A stretch of DNA of 60,177 nt from Polluticaenibacter yanchengensis (GTDB lineage Bacteria; Bacteroidota; Bacteroidia; Chitinophagales; Chitinophagaceae): assembly GCA_027854065.1 (NCBI GenBank), contig JAQGEF010000024.1, positions 1 through 60,177 of the forward strand. Direction: 5' to 3'. The notes beneath the pieces are model-generated. The model saw only the letters and a program-made list of their open reading frames with translations, was not told the DNA's origin and did no database searches. Positions 35,867-43,999 of the stretch are shown piece after piece; the first letter of the stretch is position 1; the number at the start of each line of letters is the position of its first letter. The position numbers and the translations under genes were made by a program.

Positions 35867-37876
35867 TTACCTGATAAGATTTACACTGCCATTTAACTTT
35901 ATGACAGCACCAGCCTCATCTGTATAAACCAGATACCAGATATATGTGCCTGTTGGCTGTGGTTTGCCACTAATTGTTCCATCCCATTTCCTGGTCCAGC
36001 TTGTCGTTTCCCAGACCTTTTGTCCAAACCTGTTATAGACGGAAAAATTAAGTTGCCTGGCCAAATAGCCATTCAGCGGATATAAAAAATCGTTTAATCC
36101 GTCACCGTTTGGTGTAAATCCATTAGGAACTGCAATGTAACAGTCACTGGAAATTTTTAAAGAATGAAACGCCGTATCCCTACAGCCTACATCATTCTTA
36201 ACGATCAACCGGATGTTGTAATACGCAGGATTATCGAGTACCGGATAATTCTGGGCCGGTGATACTTTCTGGTCTGATGTCAATCCATTACCGAAGTCCC
36301 ATTCATACTGCGAAATATTTCCATTGCCATTTGCTTTAAAAACAGAACCTCCTAAAGGACAAGCCTCTGTTGGGCCCTCTATTTTTGCTGTAATTTTATT
36401 GTCTTTATTCTCGAAAAGTAAATAAGTACTGTCTGCACAAATACCATTGCTAACAAAGAGAGAGAGGGGATAAACCCCCGGCTCATTTTTTATTTCATAA
36501 CTATTGGAAATGCTTACGATCTCATTATTAAGCCTCCACCTCCAAATATTAATACTACTATTGCCATCATTTAATAATTGCAGGGTTTCTGCAATACAAC
36601 TGGCACCTGTTTTATTAATAATATTTGCATTGACGGTATCGGCAACCAGATAATCAATCTCAAGTCCTATTGCCGATTCTACCTCACAGGCATTTAATAA
36701 GGTATTTCCATCGGAGCCTTTTTTAATGCCAAGTTTATAATTACCTCCAAGTTGGATGGCTTTATTGAAAAAAAGCCTGATATCAGATGTGAGATTGTCA
36801 CTACAGCTTACCGGCTCAGATTTTACAACTTCAATAGCCTGGCGCCCAGAAATATAAAAGTCGCTACCGTTGGTAGCAATTGAGTGACATTTTACAGGTC
36901 CGGTTAAAGAAATATCAATAAACATTGGTTTACATACCGTGGGTGAAATACTCCAAATTTGTGTTGCGCTACTTTTACTAATACTTACAAGTACCCGCTC
37001 ACCCACATATACCGGGATGTTACAAACATCCAGCAAAGTATTACCATCACTACCTTGTTGTATTGTTATGTTGTAATTACCTTCAGGAACCGGGTTGCTT
37101 AAAACCAATGTTACGGACTCTGTAGTAAAACTACCCGAGCAGTTGACGGCGCTTGCTGAAACAATTTTACCGGCACCGGTATTTATAGAAAAATCACTGC
37201 CATCTGCAGCGATCGATCTGCACAAGATTGACTTGTTTAGTGACACCGTTATGGTGTTGCCATTGCAATCCGCCTTTGCAGCCATAATGTTGGGCTGTTT
37301 AGTGTCGGATAATAATGCGGTACCATTATTAAAAACCAGCTTATAACCTGCCTGGCTCCTGGTAAAGTGACTTACTAAAAGCAGATAACTCCGGCCTTCC
37401 TCTATTACAGGCATCGCACTCATATTGGGCGTGTAGTTATCACATTCTATTACGTTTTTACCCGATGCCCCTGTGCCCGTTACACCGGAATTCCCACTCC
37501 AGTTGGCAGCGATCACCCATTGCGGATTGGTATAAACTTGCTCGGGATCCCTGTTTGTAATATCGTAGATCTGCCAGTCATAATCGCTTAAAGCACTGTT
37601 GGGTAAAATTAAAAATCCTAATGTTCCTGTTTTGTAGCAGGTAAAACGGTACCAGTAAGGGTTGACCGCACTGGTAGCTGCATTACAAACACCATTGGGG
37701 GTCAGCTGACCGCCGCAAATATTAACCGAGGTTTGCTCAAAAACATTTGAACCACAAACGGGAAATGCTGTTGATGGATTTTGCCCTAAACTGCTTACCG
37801 GGCAATTGCCTTGTGATAAAACAACGATTGAAGAAAAAAGCAAGTATAAAACGCAACAAATTTTCACTTTCCACAT
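35867..37876 (-). CDS. CHU_C-type T9SS surface protein, tandem copy A
   Basis: 669 residues with the same order as its neighbour: signal peptide, CPVSSLGQNPSTAFPVCG opening, YWYRFTCYKTGTLGFLI, two SIA.GSDF...GSDGNTLL modules, PKD-like YEWDFGNGLTS, and CHU_C ending SVNLIR. The N- and C-terminal regions are nearly the same as copy B, while the middle has drifted more. It starts 29 bp after the CotH-family gene, so the two are probably co-transcribed. It is likely exported by T9SS and attached to the cell surface; the binding partner is unknown. Confidence 0.9.
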   Translation of the reverse strand: MWKVKICCVLYLLFSSIVVLSQGNCPVSSLGQNPSTAFPVCGSNVFEQTSVNICGGQLTPNGVCNAATSAVNPYWYRFTCYKTGTLGFLILPNSALSDYDWQIYDITNRDPEQVYTNPQWVIAANWSGNSGVTGTGASGKNVIECDNYTPNMSAMPVIEEGRSYLLLVSHFTRSQAGYKLVFNNGTALLSDTKQPNIMAAKADCNGNTITVSLNKSILCRSIAADGSDFSINTGAGKIVSASAVNCSGSFTTESVTLVLSNPVPEGNYNITIQQGSDGNTLLDVCNIPVYVGERVLVSISKSSATQIWSISPTVCKPMFIDISLTGPVKCHSIATNGSDFYISGRQAIEVVKSEPVSCSDNLTSDIRLFFNKAIQLGGNYKLGIKKGSDGNTLLNACEVESAIGLEIDYLVADTVNANIINKTGASCIAETLQLLNDGNSSINIWRWRLNNEIVSISNSYEIKNEPGVYPLSLFVSNGICADSTYLLFENKDNKITAKIEGPTEACPLGGSVFKANGNGNISQYEWDFGNGLTSDQKVSPAQNYPVLDNPAYYNIRLIVKNDVGCRDTAFHSLKISSDCYIAVPNGFTPNGDGLNDFLYPLNGYLARQLNFSVYNRFGQKVWETTSWTRKWDGTISGKPQPTGTYIWYLVYTDEAGAVIKLNGSVNLIR

Positions 37877-37905
37877 CTTTCAAAAAAATTAAGTATTGGT
37901 AAAAA

Positions 37906-39420
37906 CTATAGCTTTATAAATGGCATCGTTTTATCGCCAACTTTTATAAAATATATACCTGCCGCTAAATTCCCAACATTGAAAGCAGCGATTCCTTTTT
38001 CAACAACCAGTTGTCTCGTTAATATCTGAACGCCTTGTAAATTGTATAGATAGATATTGATGTTTGACACCTCTGTATTTTGTATGGATAAGCTCAGTTT
38101 ACCTGTTACCGGGTTGGGGAATAGTTTCACCTGGACTGCAGTTTCCTTTATATTATCACAATCACACCCAAGCTTCAGTAACCTTTCTCTTACTTTTGCT
38201 GGCCGTGTTTTAAAGATCGTTTTGATCCCTGGTAAGGTTATATCTTTTGGAACATTACTGCGTAACATGGAAACAACGACCGTATCGTCAGCATTTTTCA
38301 CAAACTGATTGTAGGCATAAAATTTCAATGTGTCTTCTGACACTGCTTTCCCAATCAGTTTTTGGGCATTATCTACCAGTTGCTCATAAGGAAATGTTTG
38401 TGACGTTTCATTTACCAGTTGACATAACGCTTTGTAATATTGCTGTGTCAAAAGGGGATCTGCCTTTATTTTCCAGATAAGCGGCTTGTACTGATAACGA
38501 CTGTTTCCATCTAATGGCCAGATGGGCAAATCCTCTTTCCACATGCTTAGATTATAGTCCCAGGGAATCCAGTGTAACCGGTTCGTTTGGGGATGATCAT
38601 AAATGAAAAAGTTTCTGCCATTGAACGGGTATGAGTCCCAGTTATTCAGGAATACATCTATTGACAAGGATTTAAAATATGTTCCTGTTTCCAGTTTTTC
38701 CTTAAACAAATAACCATAATTTGGCGCAGTACTGTTATTATAAAAGTCTAAAAATGAAATGAGGTTTTTCCATGCAGAGGAGGAATAGTCAGATTGCAAC
38801 TTTAATTCATTAGCATATAAATTTTCATCATTGCCGAGGTACTGTAGCCTCGTGGTATTTTTTGACTCGAACAAATTCCCTTTTGATGATCCGAAATGAT
38901 TTTCCAGAAAGAGTTTATCTTCCGGCTCTTCCACAATTAAGTAAACACCCCAATATTGGTTATTGATATAAAGTTTTGTAAAAGAAGTTCTGCTTGCAGG
39001 AACGCCAGCATGTCGTAAGAATGAATAGGATAAATGTTCTCTCAAAAATGACGGATCTCCTGCTAAGTTGTGGAGATTTATTTTGCGGATGCCCTGGTAA
39101 CGTTGACTGTTAAACTTATTAAAGTGCAACCGAAAAGGTTTTTTCTTTCCCGGAAAACCAGTGTAAGAATATTGCCCCTTAAACCTGATACCGGCGATTT
39201 CGGCTAGTTTATTACCATCGATAGTTACATTTGTTTCCAGAAACTTTTTGCTATCATTTGACTTGGCTCCCTCGTCGTACCAGACGGCTAACGTATCATA
39301 CCAATTGCTGATGGGCATTTGCAAATGAATGGTATGCAACACTGAGCTGTCAAAAATGTCCTGAGATTTTAGTAAGGACGAAACCGTCATTAAACAGACC
39401 AACACAAACCACCTTAACAT
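37906..39420 (-). CDS. CotH-kinase-family protein with T9SS type A tail
   Basis: 504 residues. A signal peptide (ending LKSQ) precedes a CotH domain (about 30-400) with GIRFKGQYSYTGFPGKKKPFRL, LREHLSYSFLRHAGVPASRTSF, GVYLIVEEPEDKLFLENHF, FLNNWDSYPFNGRNFFIY and HWIPWDYNLSMW; the last two match the catalytic Asp regions of this atypical kinase family. The final 75 residues are a type A sorting domain (PNPVTGKLSLSI ... AAGIYFIKVGDKTMPFI). CotH phosphorylates spore-coat proteins in Bacillus. Here a secreted kinase may modify the co-transcribed CHU_C protein, but the phosphate donor outside the cell is unclear. Confidence 0.9.
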   Translation of the reverse strand: MLRWFVLVCLMTVSSLLKSQDIFDSSVLHTIHLQMPISNWYDTLAVWYDEGAKSNDSKKFLETNVTIDGNKLAEIAGIRFKGQYSYTGFPGKKKPFRLHFNKFNSQRYQGIRKINLHNLAGDPSFLREHLSYSFLRHAGVPASRTSFTKLYINNQYWGVYLIVEEPEDKLFLENHFGSSKGNLFESKNTTRLQYLGNDENLYANELKLQSDYSSSAWKNLISFLDFYNNSTAPNYGYLFKEKLETGTYFKSLSIDVFLNNWDSYPFNGRNFFIYDHPQTNRLHWIPWDYNLSMWKEDLPIWPLDGNSRYQYKPLIWKIKADPLLTQQYYKALCQLVNETSQTFPYEQLVDNAQKLIGKAVSEDTLKFYAYNQFVKNADDTVVVSMLRSNVPKDITLPGIKTIFKTRPAKVRERLLKLGCDCDNIKETAVQVKLFPNPVTGKLSLSIQNTEVSNINIYLYNLQGVQILTRQLVVEKGIAAFNVGNLAAGIYFIKVGDKTMPFIKL

Positions 39421-39483
39421 ATTCTCTTATAATTTTTATAAAATAACAGTACTATTTAAAATCGCTTTATCTGAGCCTTTACC

Positions 39484-39586
39484 GCTATGCTAAATAGTAG
39501 CAATGACGGTGCAGGGAGGTCATTGCGTGACAAAGCAGCAATTACGAAACAACGATGTTAAATAGTACTACAAATGCTGACTTAAT
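39484..39586. repeat. Short dispersed repeat, two copies (ATGyTwAATAGTA)
   Basis: ATGCTAAATAGTAGCAATGACGG (split: core ATGCTAAATAGTAGCA, then ATGACGG) near 39488, and AACGATGTTAAATAGTAC at 39550-39568. Related copies occur at 48183-48220 and, weaker, near 57012. All lie between tandem genes. Confidence 0.4.
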
Positions 39587-39592
39587 AAAAAA

Positions 39593-40594
39593 TTACTGAA
39601 TGGTTACAATGATGCCATCTTCACCAACAGCATATCCTATAGACGGCGTTGGAAACTGGATCGCATTTAAATCTTTTGAAGTATTTACATTTACTTTCGT
39701 CCATGTTTTTGCACCATCTGTTGTTCTGTAAACAAGGCCATCATCACCTGCCACAAAACCTGCTACGGCACTTGTAAAATGGATGGCATTTGGCGAGAAC
39801 TTAGCCGGTAATTCAAACCTTTCTGGCGTACCGCCAATCTGGTACTTGTACACATAATTCTTATCGCTTAAAATGTAAAAGTTCACTTTATCCGCACTGT
39901 GTACACCAATTAAATCCTCTGTTGCATTGCCAGCCTTGGTCCAGCTAAGACCTCCATTAGTGGTGTACATTAACAATCCCTTTTCCCCTACAACTACTGT
40001 AGATTTTGATGTTGCCGCAAAAATGCCATACACGTCCTTAAGGTTATAAAACAAAGAATAAAAATCTTTATTCCAGCTTCTGCCTGCCGTGTAAGTATAG
40101 TACAACGCCCCCTCTTCTCCTACATAATACCCATTGCCGGCATCGGAAAATGCCACTGCATAATTATCCAGCTTATTTACAGCAATACTTGTGAGCCAGG
40201 TCTCACCGCCATTGGTCGTTCTGCCTAAAAATCCGTCATCTCCTACAAACCAACCATTAGCAGCATCTGTAAAAAACAACCCGTTTATATTATGGCCTAT
40301 CACCGCATTCTGGCTCCTCCATGTACGGCCACCGTCTTCCGTTTTCTCTAAACGGCCGCTCTTACCGGCAATCCAACCTACCTGCGCATTTACAAAAAAC
40401 ACGCTGTTCAATTCCGTGTTTTTGTTAAAGTTCGGAGTAGGCCCGTTACCCGGGTTTGTTCCGCCATTGCCATTACCGGAACCACCACCGTCTATCAACG
40501 GTGTTTGATTGCTGTTATCTTTTTTACAGCTTATAAAAAACGGTAAAAAAGCTAAAAATATGATTGCTAAAAAATTATTTTTTCCTACTTGCAT
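39593..40594 (-). CDS. YCF48-like beta-propeller lipoprotein
   Basis: 333 residues. The lipoprotein signal has Cys in FFISCKKD. A Gly/Asn-rich linker (about 35-55) is followed by about six propeller blades of the form VFFVNAQVGWIAGKSGRLEKTEDGGRTW, each with a GW/GxVAG...TxDGGxTW core (YCF48/sialidase Asp-box style). There is no T9SS tail, so it is anchored by lipid, probably in the outer membrane. Homologous propellers act in photosystem II assembly in cyanobacteria, but in Bacteroidota the function is unknown. It sits 23 bp from the DUF3570 gene (40618) on the same strand. Confidence 0.85.
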   Translation of the reverse strand: MQVGKNNFLAIIFLAFLPFFISCKKDNSNQTPLIDGGGSGNGNGGTNPGNGPTPNFNKNTELNSVFFVNAQVGWIAGKSGRLEKTEDGGRTWRSQNAVIGHNINGLFFTDAANGWFVGDDGFLGRTTNGGETWLTSIAVNKLDNYAVAFSDAGNGYYVGEEGALYYTYTAGRSWNKDFYSLFYNLKDVYGIFAATSKSTVVVGEKGLLMYTTNGGLSWTKAGNATEDLIGVHSADKVNFYILSDKNYVYKYQIGGTPERFELPAKFSPNAIHFTSAVAGFVAGDDGLVYRTTDGAKTWTKVNVNTSKDLNAIQFPTPSIGYAVGEDGIIVTIQ

Positions 40595-40617
40595 GTATCT
40601 GATTTTTTCTCTGAAAA

Positions 40618-42075
40618 TTATAATTCGAATGCCAGCTCAAAGCTTACGGTATTGGCTTTTAAACCATCGCTGCGTTTATAATACGCATAACGCAACCCGA
40701 TACTTTTTACATTCAATATTTTCTTAGTATCATCTTCATCAGAAATACCAAATGCATTAAATGGTACAAATCTTAAAGCCGTCCCTACTTTGTTGGATGT
40801 AATGTAGGCAAGGTCTATATCGCTGGTATAATAACCTGCCGGTATTGTTTCCGGGCTCGACTCATGGCGTCCGTAACCATTATAATATGAAGTTCCCTGC
40901 TGTTTATGGAACCGGTAAAAAGGTGTCACTGTTAAACTTTTAAACACTTTATACGGCGCTTCTATGGTACCGGTAAATGCCAGGATATCCCAGCTATCCG
41001 CATATAAACGGACCTGTGAACGTAATGCCAGTTTGTTTGTTAAAAAGTAATTGAATCTACCACTTACAGATACTTTAAAACGCTCACGCGGTAGCTTTTC
41101 TATACGTACTTCTTTCAGGCTATCTACGTGCACGCCATCATTAAAATATACCCGGTGAAAAGGCGTTGACAGTAATCCTTTCTGCAATACCAAATCCAAT
41201 CCTACCGCAGCATTCATACGCTTATTAATGGTAAATGCGACCATGTTGCTAAAGCTGTAAGAGGTTCTGTAATCCACCGGAAATTTCTTGCCGTTTTTCT
41301 CAATTGTTTTACCTGATGGCTCTGCTAACCTTCTGTTATTTGCATCTGTAAACAACTGATTATAATAATCTGTACCACTACCGCCGCCATAGCTACCGCT
41401 ACCACTACCTGAACCACTGCCGCTGCCACTGCCGTAGGACGAACCACCAGTGCCACCATCAACGCCGTCAGTTGCAGTAAGCGGTCTGAATTCACCCGGT
41501 GCAATTACCATCCAGCGGTCTCTTATAATATTCAGAGCTGTTACATAATGAATATCTTTCTTAGGAAAATACTTTGCAAAAGATAACCCGCCATTAATTG
41601 ACGCTACGTCATATTCTTTACTAAAACCGATAGTTGGTGTAAAAATGCTGTGCTTTTTCTTGTTAGCGAAATCGTAACCGATTGAACCGAAATAGCGTGT
41701 TTCGTCCTCACTCACAGAAGATCCCTGACCGGCAACAATCGTAGTAGAAGCCCCGGACGCTACCGGCCCCTGGTACTTATCGATCATGCGTAGAGATGCT
41801 GCCGTAAAATGATCTATCCCTACATGCAGTTTATAACCCGATGAATCTTTTACGGGTATATAAAAACCGGCTTCCTGTGTAAAGCTGGTAAGTTTCTGGC
41901 TACCCCATCCGCCATTCACCGCACTCCTGTCGCCATCCTGTTCATAGTAATTACTTAATAAGCTTACTTTCACCGGACGTTTTTCCTTCTCCTCCTGTGG
42001 CTTTACCGTTTTTTGCTGGCCAAATGCCACTACGGTAGAAACTAATAAAACGATTAGTGTAAATATTATTTCCAT
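40618..42075 (-). CDS. DUF3570 outer-membrane beta-barrel protein
   Basis: 485 residues: a short signal peptide (ending AFGQ), then alternating amphipathic strands ending in the aromatic FELAFEL, as in outer-membrane barrels. A low-complexity Gly-Ser run (about 208-232) forms one extracellular or periplasmic loop. DUF3570 proteins occur beside DUF4266, ApbE and thioredoxin genes, which is the case here. The role may be an outer-membrane channel or scaffold for an extracytoplasmic redox system. It is separated from DUF4266 by a dispersed palindromic element (42101-42236). Confidence 0.85.
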   Translation of the reverse strand: MEIIFTLIVLLVSTVVAFGQQKTVKPQEEKEKRPVKVSLLSNYYEQDGDRSAVNGGWGSQKLTSFTQEAGFYIPVKDSSGYKLHVGIDHFTAASLRMIDKYQGPVASGASTTIVAGQGSSVSEDETRYFGSIGYDFANKKKHSIFTPTIGFSKEYDVASINGGLSFAKYFPKKDIHYVTALNIIRDRWMVIAPGEFRPLTATDGVDGGTGGSSYGSGSGSGSGSGSGSYGGGSGTDYYNQLFTDANNRRLAEPSGKTIEKNGKKFPVDYRTSYSFSNMVAFTINKRMNAAVGLDLVLQKGLLSTPFHRVYFNDGVHVDSLKEVRIEKLPRERFKVSVSGRFNYFLTNKLALRSQVRLYADSWDILAFTGTIEAPYKVFKSLTVTPFYRFHKQQGTSYYNGYGRHESSPETIPAGYYTSDIDLAYITSNKVGTALRFVPFNAFGISDEDDTKKILNVKSIGLRYAYYKRSDGLKANTVSFELAFEL

Positions 42076-42100
42076 AAGTTAAATAATAAAAATTATTTGT

Positions 42101-42236
42101 GCGTGCCCTTAAGGGCCGGGCTATCCGCAGTACTCCTCGCCCCCGCTGCTTACCGAGTATGCCTGCATACTTCTGTAATGCATGCACACATTATGCAGGC
42201 GGGGCCTGTGGGGTACTTTGCTACTATCCCTCACGC
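42101..42236. repeat. Family B palindromic intergenic element
   Basis: GCGTG and CACGC ends enclose the perfect palindrome GCCCTTAAGGGC (42105-42116), CGGGCTATCCGC, arms GCCCCCGCTGC / GCAGGCGGGGC, and a final TTGCTACTATCCCTCACGC. I recall closely similar dispersed sequences in Flavobacteria and other Bacteroidota. It is inserted between the DUF4266 and DUF3570 genes. Confidence 0.55.
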
Positions 42237-42301
42237 GTTTAAGACGATCACAGTCTTTATTAATTTATGTCTTTAAAAACGATTCTTTCTCACAAACGAA
42301 A

Positions 42302-42317
42302 TATACCGCTTGGTATA
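42302..42317. promoter_or_regulatory. Palindrome TATACC-N4-GGTATA
   Basis: Perfect 6-bp arms with spacer GCTT, 3 bp downstream of the DUF4266 stop codon and 227 bp upstream of DUF3570. Same set as 13222, 16933 and 51628. Confidence 0.35.
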
Positions 42318-42319
42318 GT

Positions 42320-42538
42320 TTAATTACAGCCACAGCCTCCGCCGGTTTTGCCGAAATCTCCTCCTGATGCTCCTTCCCTGTAACTAAATGCCTCGTTCTC
42401 CGATTTCTCAATACCTGATGCGCCTTGCTGCATGGCATCGTCCTTTAGATATTGACGTTGATACGCTTTTACTGACTCGCAACTGGTTGCTGTTACAAAC
42501 AACAATAATGCTGCTAAACAACGCTTCGATTTAAACAT
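42320..42538 (-). CDS. DUF4266 small lipoprotein
   Basis: 72 residues from ATG 42538 (MFKSKRCLA); a longer frame starting upstream overlaps ApbE and lacks a signal at its start. The lipobox cysteine lies in VTATSCESV, followed by the family motif AYQRQYLKDDAM and a Gly/Cys-rich tail ending GGGCGCN. It would be a periplasmic lipoprotein. The family always appears small and is found with DUF3570 and ApbE. The conserved KDDAM and flexible C-rich tail could be a docking or redox segment, but no biochemical role is known to me. Confidence 0.85.
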   Translation of the reverse strand: MFKSKRCLAALLLFVTATSCESVKAYQRQYLKDDAMQQGASGIEKSENEAFSYREGASGGDFGKTGGGCGCN

Positions 42539-42539
42539 G

Positions 42540-43472
42540 CTAGTTCTTTTTAAAATTATCTGAAAAATAATAATCACCTTTATCATCTATGATCAGGCAC
42601 TGTAAATCATCAAACTGATTTACAAATGCCAATCCTTCATCTTTGCCTAATAAAAACACCGACGTCGCAATTGAGTCGCACATTTCCACATCAGGACTTA
42701 GTATGGTTACACTCTGAATGCCTTTTACCGGCCAGCCGGTTTTAGGATGAATAATATGCGAATACTTTTCTCCGTTTATTAATGCAAAGCGCTCATAACT
42801 TCCGGATGTCGCTACTGCACTGTTATCAACCCTGAACCATCCCAGGTATTTTTTAGTATTGTTTGGGTCTGTAACGCCAATTTTCCATGGCTCACCTGAC
42901 TCGTTCTTGCCCCAGGCTACTAAATCACCTCCTGCGTTTACAATACCGTTATTAATACCTAGTTCCTGTAATTTCAGTTTCATTTTATTTACCACGTATC
43001 CTTTGCCAATGGCGCCCAGTTCTATCTTGGTGCCTTTGTTTCTGATGTATATGGTTTTATTCTTTTCATCCAATTCTATGAACCTGTAATTAATATTTTT
43101 TACAGAGTTTTTAATGGTTGTTTCATCCGGTAGTTTATCTATAGGCTTATCAAAATACCATATCTTATCCAATGACGCGAACGTTACATCAAACAAACCT
43201 TCTGTCATGTCCGAAATCCGGTTAGCGCGTTTCACCAGGTAATACAATTCATCGCAAACTGTTACGGGAGCAATACCAGCATTACTGTTCACTTTGTACA
43301 GTTCGGTATTATTTTGCCACGCTGAAATGATATTAATAATCCTGTCTGCTTCTTTATAGGATTCCTTAATTATTTTCTTAGCCACTTCCGGCTTTTTTTC
43401 ATCGTACAGGATTGTTACCTGTAAAGAAGTGGTCATAGATACGATCGTATCTGTATATTGTTTTAACCGCAT
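42540..43472 (-). CDS. apbE: FAD:protein FMN transferase (ApbE)
   Basis: 310 residues with the family signatures KIELGAIGKGYVVNK, NAGGDLVAWGK and YSHIIHPKTGWPVKG, and the Mg-binding Asp/Thr region near CDSIATSVFLLG. It attaches FMN from FAD to a Thr or Ser of target proteins. It starts 8 bp after the thioredoxin stop codon with MRLKQYTDTIVSMTTSLQ; no signal peptide or lipobox is visible, whereas many ApbE proteins are exported, so either it acts in the cytoplasm or it uses an unrecognised route. The next gene starts 1 bp after its stop. The substrate protein is not obvious in the operon. Confidence 0.93.
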   Translation of the reverse strand: MRLKQYTDTIVSMTTSLQVTILYDEKKPEVAKKIIKESYKEADRIINIISAWQNNTELYKVNSNAGIAPVTVCDELYYLVKRANRISDMTEGLFDVTFASLDKIWYFDKPIDKLPDETTIKNSVKNINYRFIELDEKNKTIYIRNKGTKIELGAIGKGYVVNKMKLKLQELGINNGIVNAGGDLVAWGKNESGEPWKIGVTDPNNTKKYLGWFRVDNSAVATSGSYERFALINGEKYSHIIHPKTGWPVKGIQSVTILSPDVEMCDSIATSVFLLGKDEGLAFVNQFDDLQCLIIDDKGDYYFSDNFKKN

Positions 43473-43480
43473 TTTCGCTA

Positions 43481-43894
43481 TTACTCTTTAATATATTTTT
43501 TCAATATTGTAAGAGCGGACTCTGCTGTTGCATCACTTGGAATATTAGCAATAAAATTGAACTCTTCGTCACAAATCACGAACTTGGGAAAAGTTCCTTC
43601 TTCATTTAGTTTATCTGCAAAAAATTCATTTGTACTGGCAACCTCTTTCGCCAGTTTTTTCTTCTGCGGAAAATCTGCTACATAATAAACATAGTTTGAT
43701 TTTATCACCTCACTCACTTTTTCATCTTTAATAACCCTGCCACTAAACTGGTGACAGATCGTACACCAATCCGAACCACTGAAATATACAATCACGTTCT
43801 TCGATTCTTTTTTTGCCTGAGAACTTATCTCAGTTTTCCCCGAACTTAAAAAGCTAAAAACGGATACCAGAACAATTAAAAAGTTATTCAACAT
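43481..43894 (-). CDS. Secreted thioredoxin-like protein
   Basis: 137 residues: a signal peptide (about 1-18) and a thioredoxin fold with the active-site motif W43-C44-T-I-C47 in FSGSDWCTICHQFSGRV. The SDWC...C form is typical of the thioredoxin_7/DUF255-like periplasmic class. It is predicted to reduce or oxidise disulfides in the periplasm. It is the first gene of the four-gene thioredoxin-ApbE-DUF4266-DUF3570 set, preceded by a TATTTTTG -7-like box (43913-43920, minus). Its Cys-rich partner DUF4266 is a plausible client. Confidence 0.88.
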   Translation of the reverse strand: MLNNFLIVLVSVFSFLSSGKTEISSQAKKESKNVIVYFSGSDWCTICHQFSGRVIKDEKVSEVIKSNYVYYVADFPQKKKLAKEVASTNEFFADKLNEEGTFPKFVICDEEFNFIANIPSDATAESALTILKKYIKE

Positions 43895-43999
43895 TATTTT
43901 TTAATTTAACTGCAAAAATATTGTAAATGAGAAGCTTGTAAAGTAGCTTTTCCCAAATTCGAAACCTAATTTCCAACTATCGAAAAGCTACTGCACGTT

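Noticed and set aside
43943..43991. 10-bp inverted repeat GTAGCTTTTC / GAAAAGCTAC upstream of the thioredoxin gene as a terminator
   Set aside because: The loop is 29 bases and no T-tract follows on the minus strand; it is left unassigned.
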